Shown here: in pieces, positions 16,116-22,603 of the stretch
Layout: each line of letters starts with the position of its first letter
Position numbering within the stretch: position 1 is the first letter of the stretch
DNA from: Actinomycetes bacterium
GTDB lineage: Bacteria; Actinomycetota; CALGFH01
Direction of reading: 5' to 3'
NCBI GenBank assembly: GCA_030146615.1
Contig: JASLBL010000394.1
Coordinates: forward strand, 1-28,280
Length of the DNA: 28,280 bases
Position numbers and translations under genes: made by a program
The notes under the pieces: model-generated
Database searches by the model: none
The model's input: the letters and a program-made list of their open reading frames with translations, nothing else
What the model was told of the DNA's origin: nothing

Positions 16116-17057
16116 TCAGCGCACCTCCCGCAAGGTCGGGGCCGGCGCATGCTCAGCCGGGGCGGTGAGGGCAAAGAAGGCCCGCTCCAGGTCGCTGCGC
16201 TCGGTGGTGAGCTCGTGCAGCTCGACTCGCTCGGCGAGCGCGAGGTGGCCGACCTCGGCGGCGGCCAGGCCGGTGATCCGGAGGTGGTCGGGTCCGGTCT
16301 GCTGGATCCGTGGCCGGTCGATGCCTGACCGGGCGAGCGCGGCCAGCAGCTGGTCGGCCTGCGGGGTCCGCACCGAGACCCATGCCTGCCGGTCGGCGAG
16401 CTCGGCCAGGGTGCCTTGGCGGACCAGGCGGCCGTTGCGAAGGATCACCACCTGGTCGACCAGCTGCTGGACCTCGGCGAGGACGTGGCTGGAGACCAGC
16501 ACGGTCCGGCCCTCGCCGGCCAGTGAGCGCAGCAGCCGGCGCAGCCAGGCGATGCCTTCGGGGTCCAGGCCGTTGGCGGGCTCGTCCAGGATCAGCACCC
16601 GGGGGTCCCCGAGCAGGGCGGTGGCCAACGCCAGCCGTTGACGCATGCCGAGGGAGTAGCCGCGCACCGGTCGCCGGCCCGCGTCGGCCAGGCCGACGAG
16701 CTCCAGGACCTGGTCGGCCCGTCGGCTTGGGTAGCCGTTGACGGTGCAGTAGATGCGCAGGTGGTTGCGGCCGCTGCGGGCGGGGTGGAAGCCGGAGGCC
16801 TCCAGGACCGCGCCGACCTCGTCGTTGGGGGTCAGGAGGGCACGGTAGAGGTGGCCGCCGATGGTAGCGGTGCCGGCGTCGGGGGTGATGAGACCGAGCA
16901 GCATGCGCAGGGTGGTGGTCTTGCCGGCGCCGTTGGGCCCCAGGAAGCCGGTGATCGTGCCGGGTTCCACGGTGAAGCTCAGGTCATCGACCGCCCGGAG
17001 GGTGCCGTAGGTCTTGGTCAGGCCGGCAACCACGATCCGACCGTCCTCGTTGGTCAT
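16116..17057 (-). CDS. ABC transporter ATP-binding protein (DrrA/ABC-2 exporter type)
   Basis: 313 aa ATPase. Walker A GPNGAGKTT at residues 40-48, signature YSLGMRQR at 134-141 (the degenerate form usual for ABC-2 exporters), Walker B VLILDEP at 154-160 and the switch His in VSSHVLAEV. The C-terminal 90 residues form the extra domain of this subfamily. Start ATG 17057 with AGGAAGG upstream is chosen over the open frame further up, which crosses the divergent regulator promoter. The gene is divergent from a MarR gene 63 bases away, the usual layout of a MarR-controlled efflux pump. Confidence 0.93.
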   Translation of the reverse strand: MTNEDGRIVVAGLTKTYGTLRAVDDLSFTVEPGTITGFLGPNGAGKTTTLRMLLGLITPDAGTATIGGHLYRALLTPNDEVGAVLEASGFHPARSGRNHLRIYCTVNGYPSRRADQVLELVGLADAGRRPVRGYSLGMRQRLALATALLGDPRVLILDEPANGLDPEGIAWLRRLLRSLAGEGRTVLVSSHVLAEVQQLVDQVVILRNGRLVRQGTLAELADRQAWVSVRTPQADQLLAALARSGIDRPRIQQTGPDHLRITGLAAAEVGHLALAERVELHELTTERSDLERAFFALTAPAEHAPAPTLREVR

Positions 17058-17116
17058 GACCACCTTCCTGAGTCCCTGCCTTCTGGGATGGGGTACGATC
17101 AATCCGGAGGGTACAA

Positions 17117-17139
17117 CATAGTGAAGCAGATTCACAATG
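17117..17139. promoter_or_regulatory. Palindromic operator overlapping the MarR start codon
   Basis: A 23-base palindrome: CAT-n-GTGAA-n5-TTCAC-n-ATG. GTGAA (17121-17125) and TTCAC (17131-17135) are perfect arms and the flanking CAT/ATG also match. The GTG of the first arm is the MarR start codon. Size and placement fit a MarR dimer site that would repress marR translation start region and the divergent ABC operon together. Inference from symmetry only. Confidence 0.55.
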
Positions 17140-17630
17140 ATGTAGATACCGAATCGGCCGTTGCCCATAAGGCGCTGATGCGGCTCTTCCAGCTGACCGT
17201 GGTCCTCGGCGAGGAGATGGAGAAGGGCCTGGTAGAACGGGGCCTGACCCGGGCCCGCGCCGCGGTGATCTGGCAGCTACATGAGCGGGGTCCGGTGACC
17301 CAGCGGACGCTCAGCCAGGCCCTGCGGGTCAGCCCACGCAACGTCACGGGGCTGCTGGACGCCCTGGAAGCCGGTGGGTACGTGACCCGCGGTCGTCATC
17401 CGACCGACCGACGGGCCACACTGGTCAGCCTCACCGACCAAGGTGCCGCGGCCGCGGCCCGGTTACACGCCGACTACCAGATGGGCGCCCGGGTCCTGCT
17501 TGGTGGCGTCTCGGCCGCCGACCTGGCCACCTTCATCGGCGTCCTGGACCACGTGCTCGACCGGCTTCGTGGGGCCTCCGCCGCCTCGCCGGCGACGCCG
17601 GACGTCAGCGGGCAATCGCCGTCTGGATGA
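17121..17630 (+). CDS. MarR-family transcriptional regulator
   Basis: 169 aa from GTG 17121, with GGAGG (17106-17110) 10 bases upstream. Winged helix-turn-helix of MarR type: LTRARAAVIWQLHERGPVTQRTLSQAL, VSPRNVTGLLDALEAGGYVTR, then the wing RHPTDRRATLVSLTDQG. MarR dimers usually repress a neighbouring efflux or stress gene and release DNA on binding a phenolic or other ligand. The divergent ABC exporter is the obvious target. The 3' end overlaps the convergent PhnD-like gene by 26 bases. Confidence 0.92.
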   Translation: MKQIHNDVDTESAVAHKALMRLFQLTVVLGEEMEKGLVERGLTRARAAVIWQLHERGPVTQRTLSQALRVSPRNVTGLLDALEAGGYVTRGRHPTDRRATLVSLTDQGAAAAARLHADYQMGARVLLGGVSAADLATFIGVLDHVLDRLRGASAASPATPDVSGQSPSG

Positions 17631-18435
17631 GGCTGGTCCACCCGGCGGCTTGGATGGTGCCCAGCATGGCCCGGATGTCGTCGTAGGCGGCGTCATCAAC
17701 GGCGGTGAAGTGGTCGACGAAGCCGCGAGCGAGGGCCGGCCGCGCTGTCGGGTCGTCGCCGAGGGTGACCAGCAGCTCCCGGACCTCGTCCTTCAGCTGA
17801 TCCGGGAGGCGGCTGGCGGCCACCACCGGCTGGATGGTCGACGGTCCGAAGGACCCGACGACCCGCAGTCCGGCCAGCTCCGGGTGGTCGCGGCGCTCGA
17901 TGGCCAGGACCTGGGAGTCGATCGCGGCCGCATCCACAGCGCCCGAGTGAACCAGGCGGATGGCCCGCTGGTGGAAACCAGCCTCGACCACCCTGGCAAA
18001 GAACCCGGGGCGGGCGCCCATGCAGACCAGGCTGTAGAGGGTGACGGTGTGGCCGGAGTGGGACGCCGGCTCGTTGTAGGCCCACGAGCAGCCGCGGAGC
18101 TCCTCCAGACGAGTGATGGGGCTGTCGTGGCCGACGATCACGTCGGAGAAGTAGACCGGGCGGCCGCCATACCGATCGCCGGCCAGTACCGGGGCGGCCA
18201 GTGGCTCCACTGGAGGCGGACGGCGAGCGGCCAGCCACACGTAGGGCAGCCCACAGATCACGCCAAGATCGACCTCGCCCCGCTCGAACTGGTCGAAGGA
18301 ACTGCCGACCACCAGCTCGACCGGACGCCCCAGCCGGATGGCGATCCGGTCGGCCAGGAACCGGTACACGGGCACCATGTTGGGGGCCAGGAAGGTCGCG
18401 AACCGCAGCGGTGATCCTTCATGGTGGCTGGTCAT
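17605..18435 (-). CDS. PhnD-type solute-binding-fold protein without signal peptide
   Basis: 276 aa with the phosphate/phosphite/phosphonate-binding (PhnD-like) fold: RFATFLAPNMVPVYRFLADRI at the start, DLGVICGLPYVWL, YFSDVIVGHDSP, WAYNEPASHSGH (ligand loop, about residues 137-148) and VHSGAVDAAAIDSQV. There is no signal peptide, lipobox or membrane span, so it should stay in the cytoplasm, unlike transport PhnD proteins, and no ABC permease is nearby. ATG 18435 overlaps the MFS stop by 4 bases (ATGA), so it is made with the MFS protein. It might sense or chaperone an oxyanion or sulfur compound; this is inference. Confidence 0.82.
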   Translation of the reverse strand: MTSHHEGSPLRFATFLAPNMVPVYRFLADRIAIRLGRPVELVVGSSFDQFERGEVDLGVICGLPYVWLAARRPPPVEPLAAPVLAGDRYGGRPVYFSDVIVGHDSPITRLEELRGCSWAYNEPASHSGHTVTLYSLVCMGARPGFFARVVEAGFHQRAIRLVHSGAVDAAAIDSQVLAIERRDHPELAGLRVVGSFGPSTIQPVVAASRLPDQLKDEVRELLVTLGDDPTARPALARGFVDHFTAVDDAAYDDIRAMLGTIQAAGWTSLIQTAIAR

Positions 18436-19739
18436 GACTGCCCCGATCGGCCGGTGGTCTCGTACATGCGCACGGCCACGAGCAGGCCAGAGGCTGCCGT
18501 GAGCGCGGCGATGACCCAGACGGCGGCCTCCAGGCCGGCGAGGTCGGCGATCAGCCCGGCGAGCAGGGCACCGACGGCGAAGCCGGCGTCGCGCCACAGC
18601 CGGTAGACGCCAACCGCGGAGGCGCGCCAGCTGGGGTGGGCGACGTCGCTGACGGCGGCCAGCAGGGTCGGATAGACCATGGCCGTGCCGATCCCGAGCA
18701 GGATGGCGCAGGCCGCCCAGGGCAGGAAGCCATGGGCCCGGGCGGTGCCGGCCAGCGCGACCGCCTGCACGAGCATCCCTGCGGTGATGAGGGGCTTGCG
18801 GCCGAGCCGGTCGGACAAGGGACCGGTGAGGAGTTGGCCGAGGCCCCACACGGCCGGATAGAGCGCGGCCAGCACGCCAACCTGGCCGACGGGGAGGCCG
18901 CCACGGACGAAGAGCAGCGGCAGCAGCCCCCAGGCGAGCCCGTCGTTGAGGTTGTTGACCAGCCCGGCCTGGCTGCAGGCCGATAGCGCCGGCTCGCGGA
19001 GGCTGGTACGAACCACGATCTCGCGCATGGAGGGCCGCTCACCGGACGCTCCCGGTCCCGTGTCGGGGCCCGGGCTGGTGTCGGTAGTGCGGCCGAGGTC
19101 AATGAGCTGGGCTTCGAGTTGGGCATGCCCGCGGGTCTCGCGGACCAGCACCGTCGACAGGCCGAAGCCGAGGCCGGCGTAGGCCAGGCCGAGGTAGAAC
19201 GGTTCGGGCCGCAGCCCGGCCCGGGCGGCGATCAGGCCGGTCAGGTAGGCGGTGAGGGCAACCGCTACGTAGCCCGCAGCCTCGTTGAGGCCCATGGCCA
19301 GCCCGCGACGCTCCGGGCCGGCCAGGTCGATCTTCATGATCACCGTGGTCGACCAACACAGCCCCTGGCTGGCGCCGAGCAGGACGTTGGCGGCCACGAT
19401 CCAGGTCCAGGTGGGCGCCCAGATGATCAGCAGGGGCACGGGCAGGCCGACCAGCCAGCCGACGACCAGGACAGGTTTGCGGCCGTAGCGGTCGGCCAGG
19501 GTCCCGGCCAGGAAGTTGGTCGCCGCCTTGGTCAGTCCGAAGGCGACGATGTAGGTGAGGGCGGCCGAGACGGCCGCGAGCCCGAAGACCTGGGTCGCCA
19601 GCAGCGACAACAGGCTCCGTTCCTGGCCGACCATGCCGCCGACCAGGGCGTTGACCCCCACCAGGAGACAGAACTGGGCCAGGTTGGCCCGCAACCCCAG
19701 CCGCAGACTCCCTGTGTGGGCTGGGGCTGGCTGGGTCAC
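18432..19739 (-). CDS. MFS transporter
   Basis: 435 aa major facilitator with 12 predicted spans in two halves. The loop 2-3 motif is FLAGTLADRYGRKPVLV in the N-half and its repeat LLTGPLSDRLGRKPLI in the C-half. A polar central loop (about residues 205-240) holds a Pro/Gly-rich stretch. Start GTG 19739 overlaps the MBL-rhodanese stop by 4 bases. Its place in a rhodanese/ArsR operon suggests transport of a sulfur compound or of a toxic metabolite. The substrate cannot be derived from sequence. Confidence 0.9.
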   Translation of the reverse strand: MTQPAPAHTGSLRLGLRANLAQFCLLVGVNALVGGMVGQERSLLSLLATQVFGLAAVSAALTYIVAFGLTKAATNFLAGTLADRYGRKPVLVVGWLVGLPVPLLIIWAPTWTWIVAANVLLGASQGLCWSTTVIMKIDLAGPERRGLAMGLNEAAGYVAVALTAYLTGLIAARAGLRPEPFYLGLAYAGLGFGLSTVLVRETRGHAQLEAQLIDLGRTTDTSPGPDTGPGASGERPSMREIVVRTSLREPALSACSQAGLVNNLNDGLAWGLLPLLFVRGGLPVGQVGVLAALYPAVWGLGQLLTGPLSDRLGRKPLITAGMLVQAVALAGTARAHGFLPWAACAILLGIGTAMVYPTLLAAVSDVAHPSWRASAVGVYRLWRDAGFAVGALLAGLIADLAGLEAAVWVIAALTAASGLLVAVRMYETTGRSGQS

Positions 19740-21106
19740 GAGCGGGCGAGGGCCTGGCCGGTGGCCCGCCGCCAGTCCTCAGGACCGCCACGTGCGATCC
19801 GGAGGTCGCTGCGGCCGGCGCGTTGAAGGAGGCTCGCGGCGGTCATGGCTCGCTCGCCATGGCCACACATCACCGTGACCGGCCCTTCCGGGAGCCGCGC
19901 CGGTAGCGGGTCGCCGGCCAGGGTGCCGAGCTCGACGGTGAGCGCGCCGGGGAGGTGGCCGTCGGCGACCTCGCTGGCCTGGCGGACATCCAGCACCACG
20001 CTGGGCCGGTCGCCGAGCCGTTCGGCCTCCACGACCGGAAGCTGGGCCTCGGGAAGACCGGCCGCCCGCCAGGCGGCCATCCCGCCGGCGAGCTCGCCAA
20101 GGAGGCGGTCGTAGCCGATGGTGCGGCACTGGCGGGCCAGCTCGCCGCGGTCCTGGTCGTCATCGAACACGAACACGAGGGGTATGGTGTCGTCGACCAG
20201 CCAGCCCAGCCAGCTGGCGAACGCTGGGCGCAGCGCGATCGACAGCGCCCCGGGAACGTGGCCGGCCCCGAACGCGGTGATGGGGCGGGCGTCGACCAGC
20301 ACCCCGCCGCCGGCCAGGTGCTGTTGGACCTGATTGGTCGAGAGCAGGGACAGGACCCGCCAGTCGGGGCCGAGCAGCTCTGGGCCGGCCCGGTTGCGTT
20401 CCCGCAGCCGCAGGAAGTACGGGGGGTAGCTACCGAAGCCTGCCAGCAGCTCGGCCACGAAGGCGTCCTCGTCGGGGGCGGTGAGCAGTTGGTTGTGGCG
20501 ACGTTCGGCGCCAATGGTGGTCGTGCGCTGGTCCCCGGTCGGGGCGGCGCAGAATGACCCGGCCCCGTGGGTCGGGTACACGGCCAGATCGTCCGGAAGG
20601 GGGAGGAGCCGCTGGTGCAGGGACCGATAGGCGGCCCGGGCCAGCGGCTCGGTCAGCTCCGGGCTGGCCAAGTCGGTACGGGCCACGGTCCCCACCAGCA
20701 GCGCCCCGCCACTGAACAACGCCACTGGGCGCCCGCCGTCCAGCAGCAGGTAGCTGACATGCTCAGGAGCGTGTCCCGGGGTGGCCAGCACCCGCAATGT
20801 GAGTCCACCCAGGTCGACCTCCTCGCCGTCCTCCAGCCCCCGATGGGGAAAGCCGAGCCGGCTGGCGCGGGGCGTCAGGACCTGGGCGCCGTCGGCAGCG
20901 GCCAGTTCCCTGCTGCCGGTCAGGAAGTCAGCGTGCAGGTGGGTCTCGGCGGCGTAGGCCAGCTGCAGCCGACGCCGGCGGGCCAGCTTCAGGTAGGGGG
21001 TGGGGTCCCGGGCTGGGTCGACCACCAGGGCCCGTCCGTCGCCCAGCTCGACCACATAGGCGCTGTTGCCCAGGCCTTCGTCGACAACCGGGTGGATGGT
21101 GCGCAT
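19736..21106 (-). CDS. MBL-fold / pseudorhodanese / rhodanese fusion (CstB-like layout)
   Basis: 456 aa. Residues 1-235 are a metallo-beta-lactamase fold of the ETHE1/persulfide-dioxygenase group: ETHLHADF (54-61), TPGHAPEH (109-116), YPTHGAGSFC (177-186). The Asp that ligates iron in ETHE1 is Gly here (FSGGALLVG, 131-139), a variant I associate with actinobacterial MBL-rhodanese proteins. Residues about 250-350 form a rhodanese fold with FDDDQDRG where the active Cys should be, so inactive. Residues about 357-450 form a second rhodanese with Cys414 in CGHGERA. Staphylococcal CstB has the same order and oxidises persulfides. ATG 21106 follows GAGGAG; an ArsR-rhodanese gene lies 26 bases upstream. 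Confidence 0.9.
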   Translation of the reverse strand: MRTIHPVVDEGLGNSAYVVELGDGRALVVDPARDPTPYLKLARRRRLQLAYAAETHLHADFLTGSRELAAADGAQVLTPRASRLGFPHRGLEDGEEVDLGGLTLRVLATPGHAPEHVSYLLLDGGRPVALFSGGALLVGTVARTDLASPELTEPLARAAYRSLHQRLLPLPDDLAVYPTHGAGSFCAAPTGDQRTTTIGAERRHNQLLTAPDEDAFVAELLAGFGSYPPYFLRLRERNRAGPELLGPDWRVLSLLSTNQVQQHLAGGGVLVDARPITAFGAGHVPGALSIALRPAFASWLGWLVDDTIPLVFVFDDDQDRGELARQCRTIGYDRLLGELAGGMAAWRAAGLPEAQLPVVEAERLGDRPSVVLDVRQASEVADGHLPGALTVELGTLAGDPLPARLPEGPVTVMCGHGERAMTAASLLQRAGRSDLRIARGGPEDWRRATGQALARS

Positions 21107-21132
21107 GGCCGGCTCCTCGGCTGGATCGGTGG

Positions 21133-21798
21133 TCAGGTGTGGCTGACGGCCAGCCCGGCGGCCCGCCACTCGGGGAACCCGTCTTCCAGTCGCCGGGCCG
21201 AGAAGCCGTCCTCGCGCAGCAGGGCCACGGCGTCGTGGGCGAAGGCGCAGTAGGGGCCACGGCAGTAGGCGACGACCTCCCGATCGCGGGGCAGCTCGGC
21301 CAGCCGCCGCCGTAGCTCGCCCACCGGGATCGACACCGCCCCGGGCAGGTGCCCAGCAGCATGCTCGGCGGTGGGCCGCACATCCAGCACCATCAGGCGG
21401 TCGCCGTCCTGCAGCCGGCGGGCCAGCTCCTCCCGGGTCACCGGTTCCAGCTGATCGCGGGCGCCCAGGTAAGCGGCGGCCAGCCGCTCGACCTCGGCCA
21501 GGCGGTTGGCGGCCAAGCTCCGCAGGGCCCGCCAGAGCTCGAACACATCCGGCCCGGCCAGCCGGTAATGGACCGAGGTGCCCTCCCGCCGGGTGGCGAC
21601 CAGCCCGGCGTGGCGCAGAGTCTGCAGGTGCTGGCTGGTATTGGCGACGGACAGGCCGACCGCATCGGCGAGGGCCTCCACCGTGCGTTCGCCGTTAGCC
21701 AGCACGTCCAGCAGCTCGATGCGCCGACCGCTGGCCAGGGCCTTGGCGGCCCGGGCGAACTCATCGAACAGGGCTATCTTGGCCGCCCGGTCCCCCAT
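21133..21798 (-). CDS. ArsR-family regulator fused to a rhodanese domain
   Basis: 221 aa. Residues 1-100 are an ArsR winged helix-turn-helix (ALADAVGLSVANTSQHLQTLRHAGLVATRREGTSVHYRL). Residues about 115-220 are a rhodanese domain with the active loop YCRGPYC, Cys179 and Cys184. There is no other Cys in the protein, so the metal or dithiol sites of classical ArsR, SmtB, BigR or SqrR sensors are absent and any thiol sensing must occur in the rhodanese. It likely controls its own operon (MBL-rhodanese, MFS, PhnD-like). ATG 21798 has GGGAGG upstream, and an inverted repeat lies just before it. Confidence 0.93.
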   Translation of the reverse strand: MGDRAAKIALFDEFARAAKALASGRRIELLDVLANGERTVEALADAVGLSVANTSQHLQTLRHAGLVATRREGTSVHYRLAGPDVFELWRALRSLAANRLAEVERLAAAYLGARDQLEPVTREELARRLQDGDRLMVLDVRPTAEHAAGHLPGAVSIPVGELRRRLAELPRDREVVAYCRGPYCAFAHDAVALLREDGFSARRLEDGFPEWRAAGLAVSHT

Positions 21799-21818
21799 CC
21801 TGCCTCCCGATGCACCTA

Positions 21819-21844
21819 TTCAAGTAGTCACTTGATAACTTGAA
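21819..21844. promoter_or_regulatory. Inverted-repeat operator of the ArsR-rhodanese operon
   Basis: A perfect 7-base inverted repeat TTCAAGT (21819-21825) / ACTTGAA (21838-21844) with 12 bases between. The spacer holds another half site, ACTTG (21830-21834), which also pairs with the first arm. Three CAAGT-type half sites within 26 bases, 21 bases upstream of the ArsR-rhodanese start, fit an ArsR-type operator over the promoter. Confidence 0.6.
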
Positions 21845-21880
21845 CTAGCGGCAGGATAGTCCCTCGCCTGCAGCCCGGCC

Positions 21881-22158
21881 AACTCGACGCAGGTCCTGGA
21901 GGTCGGCGCCGGCAACGGCTCAACTTCGCCCACTACCCGTCCACGGTCACCGGGGTGCTCGCGGTGGAGCCCGAGGCGTATCTGCGCGGCCTCGCTCCAC
22001 ACCAGCCGCGACACCCCGACCGCCATCACCACCGCCGGGTTCCAGATCACCACCCTCCAGCGGTTCCGGTTCCCCGAGACCCGGCTCCCACAGCCGGCCG
22101 CGCCCCACGTCCTCGGCGTCGCCCACCGTCCAACCAGCCCCCAGCCGGAGGACGGCTA
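21881..22158 (+). pseudogene. SAM-dependent methyltransferase remnant
   Basis: Plus-strand pieces of a class I methyltransferase in order: TQVLEVGAGNG (SAM-binding motif I, ends about 21919), then one frame over NFAHYPSTVTGVLAVEPEAYLR (motif II with the acidic end, to about 21987), then back in the first frame DTPTAITTAGFQITTLQRFRFPE...APHVLGVAHRP and stop TAG 22156-22158. The start, about a hundred central residues and the frame are lost. The layout matches the small UbiE/YdiO-like methyltransferases of about 200 residues. It fills the otherwise empty 400-base gap between the ArsR-rhodanese operon and the next ArsR gene. Confidence 0.8.
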
Positions 22159-22230
22159 GCGGCCCTAGGGTTCAGGTTGGGAAGCAGATCCATCGAGCTG
22201 TCGCATCCGACGGGTGCTTGCGCACGTCGC

Positions 22231-22265
22231 TTGACAACGGTCTACATACAACCATAAGGTTGTAT
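22231..22265 (+). promoter_or_regulatory. Promoter -35 and perfect palindromic operator of the second ArsR operon
   Basis: A consensus -35 TTGACA sits at 22231-22236. A perfect 8-base inverted repeat ATACAACC-ATAA-GGTTGTAT covers 22246-22265 and ends two bases before the ATG, so it overlaps the expected -10 and transcription start. A bound ArsR dimer would block transcription. The region is distinctly AT-richer than its surroundings. Confidence 0.65.
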
Positions 22266-22267
22266 CA

Positions 22268-22603
22268 ATGCAGACGACCCTCGACTTCGATCGCGTGTTC
22301 CGGGCGCTGGCCGATGCCACCCGGCGTGACATCGTCCGTCGGGCCATCACGGGTGAGGAGGGCGTCGCCGAACTGGCCGAGCACTACCCGATGAGCTTCG
22401 CGGCGGTGCAGAAGCACGTCGCGATCCTGGAACGGGCTGGCCTGGTCACCAAGGTGCGCACCGGGCGCCGCAAGGTCGTCCGCACCAATGTCGAGGGGCT
22501 CCGCCGTGCGCGACGCCTGCTCGACCGATACGAGGAGCTGTGGCGCGGGCGGCTCGACCGGATGACCGCACTCGTCACCGATGCCAAGGAGGCCGATTCA
22601 TGA
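22268..22603 (+). CDS. ArsR-family transcriptional regulator (SRPBCC-operon type)
   Basis: 111 aa winged helix-turn-helix: DRVFRALADATRRDIVRRAITGEEGVAELAEHYPMSFAAVQKHVAILERAGLV, wing KVRTGRRKVV. It lacks Cys, so it is not a metal thiolate sensor; it belongs to the ArsR subgroup that accompanies SRPBCC (AHSA1-like) genes. ATG 22268 is close to the operator; AAGG at 22256-22259 is the only possible ribosome binding site, so a leaderless or near-leaderless mRNA is possible. Its stop overlaps the next start by 4 bases, making it the first gene of a four-gene operon. Confidence 0.92.
   Translation: MQTTLDFDRVFRALADATRRDIVRRAITGEEGVAELAEHYPMSFAAVQKHVAILERAGLVTKVRTGRRKVVRTNVEGLRRARRLLDRYEELWRGRLDRMTALVTDAKEADS

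Noticed and set aside
17058..17168. N-terminal extension of the ABC ATPase up to 17168
   Set aside because: It would run through the divergent MarR start and operator; ATG 17057 has a good ribosome binding site and the usual N-terminus.
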